A stretch of 23,440 nt of DNA from a virus (IMGVR_UViG_3300037294_000572:1-23440), one strand, 5' to 3'. Positions 5,615-12,249 are shown, numbered from the stretch's first letter. Numbers and translations are program-made. The notes: a model not told the origin generated them from the sequence alone.

Positions 5615-6280
5615 CTAGCGTTCGTGGCAGATACGGGCGACGCGACCAATTATGTCGAGTTCGGCAAACTGCTGGGCGCTGACTTGCTGGTCGGGGTATT
5701 GGTCGCGGCTTTGCGCGGCAATGATGAAAGAGCCGTCGAGCTGGGGGCGTATCCAGCGCGTCCACACCACGCCGTTTACCACTAGGCCGAAGAGGTCGCC
5801 GCCGTGTACGTCGACCGTTTCGCGGTCGAGTAGGCATTCGTCGCCCTCTTCAATAACCCCGGCCATGCTGGTGTCAATTTGGGTGATTGAAAGCAATTTG
5901 TTTTTGTTGAGGCCGCGTCGCGCTAAATAATCGAGGTTATAGGCGGTGGCGGCGCTGGCCTGGGCGATCTGCAAAACGCCGGCTTTGGTGCCGATGCTGG
6001 GGCTATTGGCCGTGACGTAGTTAGTCGATACGGGGCTAAGGCTGTCGCTGTTGGTGAAGCCTTGCAGCCACGCCGGCGGGCATCCGAAGACTTCGCCCAG
6101 CGTGATTAATTGTTCAGGCTGTGGCCTGCGCACGCCTTGTTCCCAACTGTAGTACGTCGACAGCGTTATTTGCTCGCTGCCTGCCTCTGATAGCCGCCGT
6201 GCGGTTTCGTCACCCGTCCAGCCCTTGGCGTGCCGCCGCTGCTTGATGCGTGCGGCCACAATCGTTCGAAGTTCTGACAT
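5615..6280 (-). CDS. cI: CI-like phage repressor, XRE HTH plus S24-type domain (221 aa)
   Basis: Residues about 5-75 form an XRE helix-turn-helix (ETARRLSEAGS, LSTYYSWEQGVRRPQPEQL). Residues about 125-221 are LexA/CI-like: QIDTSMAGVIEEGDECLLDR carries the serine (S138), followed by GDLFGLVVNG. At the position where the catalytic lysine is expected, the sequence is VWTRWIR (T174/R175), so self-cleavage may be impaired. It should keep the prophage silent by binding the TTACAC-N5-GTGTAA sites at 5552-5568, 6350-6366 and 6413-6429. It is divergent from the Cro-like gene. A GGGA ribosome site lies about 9 bases before the ATG. Confidence 0.88.
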   Translation of the reverse strand: MSELRTIVAARIKQRRHAKGWTGDETARRLSEAGSEQITLSTYYSWEQGVRRPQPEQLITLGEVFGCPPAWLQGFTNSDSLSPVSTNYVTANSPSIGTKAGVLQIAQASAATAYNLDYLARRGLNKNKLLSITQIDTSMAGVIEEGDECLLDRETVDVHGGDLFGLVVNGVVWTRWIRPQLDGSFIIAAQSRDQYPDQQVSAQQFAELDIIGRVARICHER

Positions 6281-6349
6281 TAATTTTTCCCGCGTGGCTT
6301 GTTGGTAGGCCCTGCTGCTTGTTTAGTTATAGTCGTTATTGGTGCAAAT

Positions 6350-6366
6350 ATACACGCAAAGTGTGC
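6350..6366. promoter_or_regulatory. Operator O2 in the cI-cro control region
   Basis: ATACACGCAAAGTGTGC matches the pattern TACAC-N5-GTGT found in the perfect palindrome at 5552-5568. It lies about 70 bp upstream of the cI start and so may mediate autoregulation of cI. The outer bases are imperfect. Confidence 0.65.
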
Positions 6367-6383
6367 ATGCAACAAAAGAACGC

Positions 6384-6413
6384 TTGAAAAATGGGGGTTG
6401 ATAGAAATAGAAT
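6384..6413 (+). promoter_or_regulatory. Rightward early promoter (PR-like)
   Basis: TTGAAA (6384-6389), an 18-bp spacer and TAGAAT (6408-6413) form a good sigma70 promoter, predicting a start near 6420 and a short leader to the GTG at 6444. Its -10 and start site are overlapped by operator O3, so repressor binding would block it. This is the expected main early promoter of the phage. Confidence 0.75.
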
Positions 6414-6429
6414 TACACTATTCGTGTGA
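6413..6429. promoter_or_regulatory. Operator O3 over the rightward promoter
   Basis: TTACACTATTCGTGTGA is a 17-bp near-palindrome with the same half-sites as 5552-5568. It overlaps the -10 end and transcription start of the promoter at 6384-6413, the classic position for a repressor operator. Confidence 0.72.
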
Positions 6430-6443
6430 ATTGGTGACTATAA

Positions 6444-6710
6444 GTGGAACTTAAACCCTGGATTGAGCGGGTTGCGGGCAAAAAGGAAGGCGAGCGCCTT
6501 GGGCTTTTGCGTGTTGAGCCGGTCGCCAAGCTGCTAGGCGAGAAGCCGCGCACGGTTTACGCCTGGTACAGGTTGGAGCGTGCGCCGTCGTTTCGTTCGG
6601 CGCTGAATATCGTGATTTCCTCGCGTGGCGAGGTGGATTACAACGGGATTTTTGAAGCGTTTGGGCAGGCTGCGGTGGCGGTCAAGGATGCTAACCGTGC
6701 AATGGGTTAG
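6444..6710 (+). CDS. cro: Cro-like DNA-binding protein (88 aa)
   Basis: First gene rightward of the control region, divergent from cI, with a GTG start at 6444 about 24 bases after the predicted transcript start. The middle (PVAKLLGEKPRTVYAWYRLERAP) has the spacing of a helix-turn-helix whose recognition helix carries KPRTVYAWYR. Position, size and divergence support a Cro-type repressor or early regulator. It is not clearly a lambda Cro homologue, so the symbol is by role. Its stop overlaps the next gene. Confidence 0.65.
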   Translation: MELKPWIERVAGKKEGERLGLLRVEPVAKLLGEKPRTVYAWYRLERAPSFRSALNIVISSRGEVDYNGIFEAFGQAAVAVKDANRAMG

Positions 6711-7272
6711 GTTGGCCGGCGACCTGTCGAACCAGCCGCTAACGCGCAAGGTCGAGCAGCGTTTCGGCCTGCCTGGCTTTGCCCGGCTGGTTAAGCTGTT
6801 GGAGCTGCTAGCCGCCAGCCCTTGCCGTGATGCCGGGTTAATTGAAATGCCCGTGAGCGACTGGCTTGAAGCCTTGCGCTGCGGCCGCGAAGAGTTCGAC
6901 ACCTTCCTCGCCTACCTTACGGCCGCTAACTGGCTGACTGTCGAACAAGACGCAGAAGCCGGCGCGCCGTTACGCGTGACGCTGTTGCTGGCTGAGTCCC
7001 TGTTACCCACCGCTGATAGCCCGCAGCTGTACACCAAGCCCTGCCAGTGGGCGGCGTGGTGCGTGGTCGAGCTGGGCATGCCGCCCTCGCTGTCGACCGA
7101 CCCTTACAACCAGCAGCTGTACCGCCGTTGGTGCGCGTCGAATGTGACGACGCTGGAAATGCAGGCGGCCGTGCATAACGCGGTCAAGGGTAAGAACAGC
7201 CTAAGCCCGCAGGTGTTGCACGAAGAGCTGCAATTGATCCGCCGCCAGCGCCTCGACAAGGCCCGCGCGTGA
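6697..7272 (+). CDS. Possible phage replication protein, winged-helix type (191 aa)
   Basis: The N-terminal 100 residues (RKVEQRFGLPGFARLVKLLELL, then EMPVSDWLEALRCGREEFDTF and TAANWLTVE) have the rhythm of the winged-helix domain at the start of phage replisome-organiser and DnaT/DnaD-like proteins. The C-terminal half contains PYNQQLYRRWCASNVTTLEM, helical and basic. The GTG at 6697 is chosen for the AAGGA upstream; ATG 6688 is an alternative. It overlaps the cro-like gene and is coupled by GTGA to the next. Its position as second early gene fits replication. No helicase or primase is visible in the window. The functional call is tentative. Confidence 0.5.
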   Translation: MQWVRLAGDLSNQPLTRKVEQRFGLPGFARLVKLLELLAASPCRDAGLIEMPVSDWLEALRCGREEFDTFLAYLTAANWLTVEQDAEAGAPLRVTLLLAESLLPTADSPQLYTKPCQWAAWCVVELGMPPSLSTDPYNQQLYRRWCASNVTTLEMQAAVHNAVKGKNSLSPQVLHEELQLIRRQRLDKARA

Positions 7273-7547
7273 CCTTGGCCGCCAGCCGCCTGCACAGCAC
7301 TGCCGCCAGGCATTGCCGTTGCACTGTGCGCGCCTGCGGCAAACGCTTTAAGGGTGTGCCTGGGGCTACTCGCTGCCCTGTTTGCGCTGCTGCTGGCCGG
7401 CTGGATAAGTGGGCCGCCGGCAAGCCTTGGCGCGCGAATACCTGCCATTGCGACGCTTACCCATTCCCGCACCGATTGCACGGCGGTGCCTGCGTGCGCG
7501 CCCTGGTTTATCCCGTATTGCCCGGCGTTGCCGGCTTGCCGTTTTAG
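7269..7547 (+). CDS. Small cysteine-rich zinc-ribbon-like phage protein (92 aa)
   Basis: Cysteines C16, C18, C23, C36 and C39 (with CPVC) form a zinc-ribbon-like cluster. A second cluster, CHCDAYPFPHRLHGGACV (C59, C61, H68, H71, C75), is a pattern seen in many small phage proteins. The GTG at 7269 overlaps the previous stop (GTGA), so translation is coupled. It is probably a metal-binding nucleic-acid or protein adaptor; no reaction can be assigned. Confidence 0.6.
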   Translation: MTLAASRLHSTAARHCRCTVRACGKRFKGVPGATRCPVCAAAGRLDKWAAGKPWRANTCHCDAYPFPHRLHGGACVRALVYPVLPGVAGLPF

Positions 7548-7558
7548 GAGGTTTTAGC

Positions 7559-7951
7559 ATGTTGGTTATTGGTTTGGCGGGCGGTACTGCCCCAAGTCGC
7601 GAGGCTATCGCAAGCCGCATACACGACAGCGCCCGCGTGCAAACGGTGGTGTGGGCATTGCTTGGCGACCGCTTGCACGACGGCCGCGCGCGCACGTTGG
7701 CGCGTTCCCTGGAGCGCGGCCAGTCTGTCGCCCCGGTGATGATTCTTAGCCATGTGCTGACCGAGGAAGAGGCGGTAGTGATCCGCGCGCACGGTGGCCA
7801 CGTTTGGCACGTCTTCGGGCCGGTATCGAGCGCGGTGGTGATCCGCCATGGCGACTTGCGCGTGACGCAGACCGAGGGCGGCGACCGCCATTGGCTTGAC
7901 CCTATCGAAGCGCTGTCCGAGTCGCTGCTAATCAAGGCGCGGGAAGCCTGA
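7559..7951 (+). CDS. Degenerate nucleotide-kinase-like phage protein (130 aa)
   Basis: The start MLVIGLAGGTAPSREAIASR looks like the N-terminal P-loop strand of phage deoxynucleoside monophosphate kinases but lacks the GK[ST] of a working Walker A. The later stretch (EEEAVVIRAHGGHVWHVFGP) resembles the strand-helix-strand near the end of those enzymes. It is shorter than the usual 200 or so residues. It may be a non-catalytic relative or an unrelated Rossmann-like protein. A textbook TAGGAGG lies 7 bases before the ATG, suggesting strong translation. It is unusual in having a better ribosome site than its neighbours. Confidence 0.5.
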   Translation: MLVIGLAGGTAPSREAIASRIHDSARVQTVVWALLGDRLHDGRARTLARSLERGQSVAPVMILSHVLTEEEAVVIRAHGGHVWHVFGPVSSAVVIRHGDLRVTQTEGGDRHWLDPIEALSESLLIKAREA

Positions 7952-7954
7952 GCC

Positions 7955-8152
7955 GTGGCGCTGCCTGGCTGGGCGTATGGCGACCCCGCGCGGATTGTTG
8001 AGGCTGACGATATACGCACGAAAGGGTGTTCGGTGTGCGCGCGTGCGGTGTTCGTGGGTGGCGACGTGCTGTGCGGTGCGGGCCTGAAGTTGCCGGGCTG
8101 CAAGCGAGACAAAAAGAACGGTTACAAGCTGGCGGCTTCGGCTGGCGGCTAA
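7955..8152 (+). CDS. Small cysteine-rich phage protein (65 aa)
   Basis: Four cysteines in CSVCARAVF and VLCGAGLKLPGCKRDKKNGY form a possible zinc-binding knuckle followed by a basic tail. The GTG at 7955 is three bases after the preceding stop. Similar tiny cysteine-rich proteins are common in Pseudomonas phages, with no known activity. It is probably regulatory or nucleic-acid-binding. Confidence 0.5.
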   Translation: MALPGWAYGDPARIVEADDIRTKGCSVCARAVFVGGDVLCGAGLKLPGCKRDKKNGYKLAASAGG

Positions 8153-8159
8153 TGCGGGG

Positions 8160-8594
8160 GTGAGTGTGGCGCGTCGTCGAGTGGGTGATTTTGATTCTTT
8201 GCTGGAAGCCTGGGCGCGCTGGCTGGCCGATGATCGCGGCGGCCTGGGTGGCACGGGCGCGTCGATGTTGGCCCGCTGGATGGATGCGAAGGGGCACCTT
8301 ATTTTCGGCGGTGGCTCTGGCAGCGGCGGGCCGCTTGACGATATGGAAACCCGCATAGAAGCCGCTGTGCATGAAATGGGCAAAGCCTGCCAGATGCGCG
8401 CCGATGTGCTGCGCCTGGAGTACGCCGCCGGGTGGTGGCAAGTGGCGGCCCGCCTTGGTCTGAAGGGCTACGACCCGCGCGGCCTTACCCAGCTGCACAA
8501 CGCCCTGCATTTAGGTGTGAGCGTTAGGACGTACCGAACGCGCCTGGCCGAGGCCCGCGCTTATGTGGCTGAAAAATTAGGACGCAAACCATGA
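8160..8594 (+). CDS. Q-like late antiterminator candidate (144 aa)
   Basis: The C-terminal segment (HLGVSVRTYRTRLAEARAYV) resembles a sigma-region-4-like helix-turn-helix, as in several phage antitermination Q proteins. The central PLDDMETRIEAAVHEMG and LRLEYAAGWWQ match the helical body of those proteins. A long leader with a strong terminator (12001-12026) sits right before the lysis genes, the setting in which Q acts. It is, however, followed by several further early genes, so the gene order is not the lambda one. The start is GTG 8160 (GTG 8166 also possible). The family call is moderate. Confidence 0.5.
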   Translation: MSVARRRVGDFDSLLEAWARWLADDRGGLGGTGASMLARWMDAKGHLIFGGGSGSGGPLDDMETRIEAAVHEMGKACQMRADVLRLEYAAGWWQVAARLGLKGYDPRGLTQLHNALHLGVSVRTYRTRLAEARAYVAEKLGRKP

Positions 8595-8836
8595 CCCCTG
8601 ATCGCGTTGAGCTGGTACGCCGCTTGTTTGAACCCTACGGCAACCTTGACGGGTACGGCCCGGCCCTGGAGCTGGTCGAGCACGCGAAGGAACTGCAAGC
8701 GCTGGTGTTGGAATTGGCCGAGCACATGGCCAGCCCGCCGGGGCCTGAAAAGGTGGCCGGGCATTACCAAGCGATGCGCCTGGTATTCGCCATGCAAGCC
8801 AAGATTACGCCGCCGCGCGGCGCTTCAATTCTTTAA
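8591..8836 (+). CDS. Hypothetical phage protein (81 aa)
   Basis: The ATG at 8591 overlaps the preceding stop (ATGA), so it is coupled to the Q-like gene. The protein is almost fully helical (ELVEHAKELQALVLELAEHM), suggesting a coiled coil, with a short Pro-rich break and a second helix. No family recognised. Confidence 0.55.
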   Translation: MTPDRVELVRRLFEPYGNLDGYGPALELVEHAKELQALVLELAEHMASPPGPEKVAGHYQAMRLVFAMQAKITPPRGASIL

Positions 8837-8857
8837 ATCGTTATGAGGAGTTCCGGC

Positions 8858-9286
8858 ATGGATACCGCCACTTTGATTCGTGACCTTGCCGCCCGAGGCC
8901 ATAGCCGCGCCTCGGTGCGCGACCAGCTGGGTTATTCGCGCGAGCGTTTCGCGCTGACGCTGGAGTATTTAGGCCCGGTTAATTGGCCCACACCTGGCCG
9001 CTCGCTGGGCAATCGTCAGGCGATGGATGCCCGCAAGGGTGTTAGGCCGGCCGCCGGCCTGCGGGCGCTTGAGAATGCGCGCGCCATCCGTAAAGAACAG
9101 GCATCGCACACGGTTCGCGGTTATCGCGGAACCATTAACGAGCTAGTGGCCTATTTCAAGCTGTCGCTTAACCCGCAGACGGTGCGCCGCCGAATGGCTG
9201 AAGGCCAGTCGCTCGAAACCGCGCTGTTTACCCCCATTCAGCAGCCAAGCCCTGGCAGTCGCCAGCGCTGCGCTTTGAATAAATAA
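8858..9286 (+). CDS. Probable helix-turn-helix DNA-binding protein (142 aa)
   Basis: Residues about 5-30 (LIRDLAARGHSRASVRDQLG, then YSRERFALTLEYLG) look like a helix-turn-helix of the kind that scans DNA in small phage regulators. A second possible one lies near residues 95-130 (INELVAYFKLSLNPQTVRRR). The ATG at 8858 has GAGGAG about 8 bases upstream; an ATG at 8843 lies upstream of that site and is rejected. The end of the gene runs into AT-rich site E. It may be an early-to-late or late-gene regulator; function unproven. Confidence 0.6.
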   Translation: MDTATLIRDLAARGHSRASVRDQLGYSRERFALTLEYLGPVNWPTPGRSLGNRQAMDARKGVRPAAGLRALENARAIRKEQASHTVRGYRGTINELVAYFKLSLNPQTVRRRMAEGQSLETALFTPIQQPSPGSRQRCALNK

Positions 9287-9300
9287 ATAATTAACGAAAT
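9281..9300. promoter_or_regulatory. AT-rich site E related to the par-operon repeats
   Basis: TAAATAATTAAC (9284-9295) is the inverse of GTTAATTATTTA in site C (4743-4754). The site overlaps the end of the upstream gene and lies 14-33 bases before the gene at 9314, where it could act as an operator. It shows that the repeat family is not confined to the par locus. Confidence 0.35.
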
Positions 9301-9313
9301 AGGAGCCACCGAA

Positions 9314-9901
9314 ATGGCCGCAAAGACCCCCGCAAAAGATAAAACCCCCGCAGCCGCAAAAGCAGCCACGCCGCCAGTGGTCGCGCCAACTGAGCACGCG
9401 ACCGCGCAAGCCGCTAGCGCGCCGCCTGCCACTCTGATTGATCAGGCCGCCCCCGACGCCCCGCCTGCTGCTGTCGTCGAGCCGGTAAAGGAAGAAGCCC
9501 CCTCCCCGACTGTTTTAGTTGTTGGTGATGGCGTTATGGCAATGCCCGCCAGCCGCCTCGCCACGCTTGAGCTTGACCCAGTGTTGATTCTTGGCGACAG
9601 CGCTGGCGAAGGCTTCTTGCTGGCGTTGGCTGACGTGGCCGCCGAGCGCCTGCGCCAGGTAGGCGAGGAAGGTTACACGCCTGAGCGTGACGACGAATTG
9701 AGCGACTACCAGTTGCCCCGCGCAGCCGCCAGTTACGTCAGCAATGCGGCCGGTATCCCGCGCCATAAAGCGTTGCTGTATTGGCCGTTCCCGGCCCCCG
9801 GCTTTAAGCCGACCACGCGCCGCGCTGATTACGTTAAGGGTGCGGCCCTGCTGCTGGCTGAAATCGAACGCCTCGACCGGCTGGAAGCTGCCGAAGCCTG
9901 A
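9314..9901 (+). CDS. Phage protein with Ala/Pro-rich N-terminus and MazG-like C-terminal region (195 aa)
   Basis: Residues 1-70 are low-complexity Ala/Pro/Lys. Residues about 108-195 follow a pattern common in phage proteins: VAAERLRQVGEEGYTPERDD, an Ala-rich helix, WPFPAPGFKPTTRRADYVKG, and a terminal AALLLAEIERLDRL. This resembles small phage proteins sometimes compared to MazG-like nucleotide pyrophosphohydrolases, because of their paired helices and acidic residues. No catalytic EExxE cluster is clear. AGGAG sits 8-9 bases before the ATG. Activity cannot be assigned. Confidence 0.6.
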   Translation: MAAKTPAKDKTPAAAKAATPPVVAPTEHATAQAASAPPATLIDQAAPDAPPAAVVEPVKEEAPSPTVLVVGDGVMAMPASRLATLELDPVLILGDSAGEGFLLALADVAAERLRQVGEEGYTPERDDELSDYQLPRAAASYVSNAAGIPRHKALLYWPFPAPGFKPTTRRADYVKGAALLLAEIERLDRLEAAEA

Positions 9902-10024
9902 GTGCTGGCCGGCGGTGTTGCGCTGGCGGCTTTACCTGATGACCTACCGCGCCACCCTTCGCCTGTTTGGTTGCCTGCCGTGTGCGTGGGTAGGGGTGTG
10001 CTGCGCCTGATTCGCGGCTGGTGA
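9902..10024 (+). CDS. Possible small hydrophobic ORF (40 aa)
   Basis: A GTG directly after the preceding TGA opens a 40-codon frame (VLAGGVALAALPDDLPRH...), ending at 10024. It fills the gap before the recombinase gene. It has no ribosome site of its own and would rely on reinitiation. Composition is compatible with coding but proof is lacking. Confidence 0.25.
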   Translation: MLAGGVALAALPDDLPRHPSPVWLPAVCVGRGVLRLIRGW

Positions 10025-10054
10025 CTCTGGCCGCCTTGAATGGATGCCAGACCC

Positions 10055-11329
10055 ATGACCGACAGTAAGACCCGCTTTATTAAGTTCGCCGACGCTGAAA
10101 TCGTCCGAAGCGCGGCGCTGCCTGGCGTTAGCCAATTGCGTGACCCGCGCCACCCGGCCCTGCTGCTGCGCTTTCGAAAGGATCGCGCCCGCGCTTCCTG
10201 GCATATCGTGCGGCACGTTGGGGGTAAAAGCCTTTCGACCAAGCTGGGCAATTGGCCCGACCTGAAAGCCGCTGCTGTGCTCGAAATGCTGCCCCGCCAA
10301 CTGGCCAGGCTGACCGACGACGGCGCGGCCGTTGTGGCGGTTTCTGGCTGGGGCTTGGTTGCCGACTTGCTGCGTTGGTACGAAGAGCGCACAAGTCGGC
10401 TGCGATCCTTATCAAGTAAGCGCCGGGGTACGGTGCGCTCTTTGGTGGCCTGCCAGTTGCTGCCCCGCCTTGGCTCGCTGCGCCTCGATCACGTCGACTA
10501 CGCCGCCCTTGATTCGCGGCTGGTCATTCCAATGCAAGACGTTCACAGCCTGGCCTATACCCGGCAAGCCTTCGGGGTGCTGAAGCGCGCATTTAAGCAG
10601 GCGGCCACCCATAAGATGATCAGCGTTAACCCGCTGTCGGCGGTGGTGTTCACTGACTTTATCGACACGCCTGTCGAGCCGAAGGCATCACGCCTGCGAC
10701 CCCATCATGTGCCTGCCATCCTTTCGGCCTTGGCTGATCTTTGGAAGAGCCGCCCCGCTGACGCGATGCTGGCTTTGCTGATGCTTTGCCACGGCACCCG
10801 GATAAGCGAAACCCGCCTGACTAAGTGGGTGAATATCCAGCCCGCCGGTGGTGAGTGGTTTATTCCGGGTGAAGACACCAAGAACGGTAACGAGCACCGG
10901 CTGCCAATTACGCGGCAAGTGGCTGACCTGTTAGCCCTTTACGCAAGCAGACAGCAGCAGGCCGGCTATTCGGGTGCGTACCTATTCCCGCGTGGTGACG
11001 GTAAGCCCTGGACGGATTCGCAAGGGCAGGATGTTTTCGAACGCATTGGGGCGGGTGAGTGGTCGAGCCACGACCTTCGCAAAGTGGCCCGAAGCATGTG
11101 GGCAGACCTGGGCGTCGATTATCTGATAGGCGAGCTGCTGCTAAACCACGCGCTGAAAGATTTGGACGCGGTGTATATCCATACCCACGCCACCACGCTT
11201 AAACGCGATGCCCTGGAGCGCTGGCATACCTGGCTCGACCCGCGTGGCCTTTCTTTTTTTGCTACCCGTACAGAACCCGAACGCCCTGCGCCGCTAAACG
11301 CTGTGCAGGCCAATAACTGCGAGGCATAG
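10055..11329 (+). CDS. int: Tyrosine recombinase / phage integrase (424 aa)
   Basis: The catalytic set is visible, numbered from this start: R249 in HGTRISE, K276 in DTKNGNEHRLP, H339-x-x-R342 in SSHDLRK, H365 in LLNHAL, and Y374 in AVYIHT, nine residues after H365. The N-terminal DUF4102-like/arm-binding part (residues 1-90) and SAM-like core-binding domain (about 100-190) precede it. It cuts and rejoins DNA through a 3' phosphotyrosine. It lies in the middle of the rightward early operon rather than beside an obvious attP. Beside partition genes it could instead resolve plasmid multimers. An ATG at 10040 is an alternative start. Confidence 0.88.
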   Translation: MTDSKTRFIKFADAEIVRSAALPGVSQLRDPRHPALLLRFRKDRARASWHIVRHVGGKSLSTKLGNWPDLKAAAVLEMLPRQLARLTDDGAAVVAVSGWGLVADLLRWYEERTSRLRSLSSKRRGTVRSLVACQLLPRLGSLRLDHVDYAALDSRLVIPMQDVHSLAYTRQAFGVLKRAFKQAATHKMISVNPLSAVVFTDFIDTPVEPKASRLRPHHVPAILSALADLWKSRPADAMLALLMLCHGTRISETRLTKWVNIQPAGGEWFIPGEDTKNGNEHRLPITRQVADLLALYASRQQQAGYSGAYLFPRGDGKPWTDSQGQDVFERIGAGEWSSHDLRKVARSMWADLGVDYLIGELLLNHALKDLDAVYIHTHATTLKRDALERWHTWLDPRGLSFFATRTEPERPAPLNAVQANNCEA

Positions 11330-11370
11330 CGCCCCGTTAAGCGATCAATTCTAAAAGAGGATGTTAGGCG

Positions 11371-11502
11371 ATGGAAAACAAGGCGAATAAGCTGGCCGCG
11401 TTCCCGATGACCGAGCAGCAGCGGGCCGGGGTCGAGCAGTTGCAGGCGCTTGGCTTCAAAGTCGACCAGCAGCAGCGCACGGTGATGGGGGCAAAGCGAT
11501 GA
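11371..11502 (+). CDS. Small hypothetical protein (43 aa)
   Basis: A 43-codon frame from ATG 11371 to TGA 11502, with AGAGG upstream and an ATGA overlap with the next gene. The translation (MENKANKLAAFPMTEQQRAG, then a Gln-rich helix) is hydrophilic. The overlap and ribosome site support expression as a coupled pair. No family recognised. Confidence 0.5.
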   Translation: MENKANKLAAFPMTEQQRAGVEQLQALGFKVDQQQRTVMGAKR

Positions 11503-11852
11503 TCGAGGTCGAAGCCGAGAAAAGCCCCGAAGCGCTGCGCCAGGAAAAGCACCGGGCGAAGCTTGAAGCCCTGGGCATTAAGGAAGTGACCTTATTGCTT
11601 GGCCCGGTTGAAGTGGAGCGGCTGGAGTTGGCGCGACGTGAGCGCGGCGGGATTGATGGCCCTTATAGCGTGCGCGAATACTTGGCGACGTTGCTGCGCC
11701 GCGATGCCGAACGGCTGGAAGCCCAGCGCGAGCAGATAGAAGGCCGCTTTTGCGAGAACTGCCAAAAGCCATTGCCGCGCGGCTGCGGTGGCACTTGGGG
11801 CGCTGAAGGTGCTTGCTTGAGGTCGCAGGCTGACAAGTTTATTAGTTTGTGA
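11499..11852 (+). CDS. Zinc-binding phage regulatory-like protein (117 aa)
   Basis: The N-terminal 70 residues (EVTLLLGPVEVERLELARRERGG, then PYSVREYLATLLRRD) have the order strand-helix-helix and could be a ribbon-helix-helix-like DNA-binding unit. The C-terminal CENCQKPLPRGCGG...GACL gives four cysteines for a zinc ribbon. It is the last gene before the terminator and lysis genes, so it may influence late expression. The domain calls are by eye. Confidence 0.6.
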   Translation: MIEVEAEKSPEALRQEKHRAKLEALGIKEVTLLLGPVEVERLELARRERGGIDGPYSVREYLATLLRRDAERLEAQREQIEGRFCENCQKPLPRGCGGTWGAEGACLRSQADKFISL

Positions 11853-12000
11853 CGGGTAACGCGGCTGGGTTGATCAGTCGCCCGGCCATTACACTAATAG
11901 TAATATTTCACACGCTCTGTATTGTTTGCCGTTGCAGTTAGCCCTAACCTTCGCCCTATCGTGTTGTGACTGCGCGCACGGCCTGACAATAACCCTCTAA

Positions 12001-12026
12001 CCCTCGGCCTCGGCCGGGGGTTTTTG
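12001..12026 (+). terminator. Intrinsic terminator upstream of the lysis cassette
   Basis: CCCTCGGCC (12001-12009) pairs with GGCCGGGGG (12012-12020) with one T-G pair, followed by five T. It sits about 20 bases before the holin start. The 190-base gap 11853-12045 otherwise holds an AT-rich patch (11889-11912) that could contain a late promoter, though no confident -35/-10 pair was found. The arrangement suits Q-type antitermination control. Confidence 0.8.
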
Positions 12027-12045
12027 CTTTCAAGGATTCGGAAAA

Positions 12046-12249
12046 GTGACCGATCACGTCGACCCTTCTGTAATTGTCGCCAAGGCTGCGCCGCCTTTGG
12101 CGTATGGGGTCGCCACGGTGGCCGGTTTGAGCATAGAGCAGTGGATTAGCGTGCTAACCGTTGCTTATTTGGTGTTGGCCATTATGTCGCTGGTGTTTCC
12201 TGACTGGCGCAAGGCATTGGTAGAGCGGTGGCGCAAATGGCGAAGCTGA
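12046..12249 (+). CDS. Holin-like small membrane protein (67 aa)
   Basis: It has a hydrophobic segment at residues 32-51 (WISVLTVAYLVLAIMSLVF) and a weaker one before it (about 12-28), then a strongly basic tail (WRKALVERWRKWRS). These features fit a small phage holin that opens the inner membrane. The GTG at 12046 has GGA upstream. It is immediately followed, with overlap, by the endolysin gene and then the spanins, so the cassette context supports the call. Confidence 0.78.
   Translation: MTDHVDPSVIVAKAAPPLAYGVATVAGLSIEQWISVLTVAYLVLAIMSLVFPDWRKALVERWRKWRS

Noticed and set aside
7366-8112. Long minus-strand open frame (248 aa) opposite the genes at 7269-7951
   Set aside because: Low-complexity Arg/Ser/Pro-rich translation typical of the antisense of GC-rich coding DNA; the plus-strand genes have ribosome sites and coupled overlaps.
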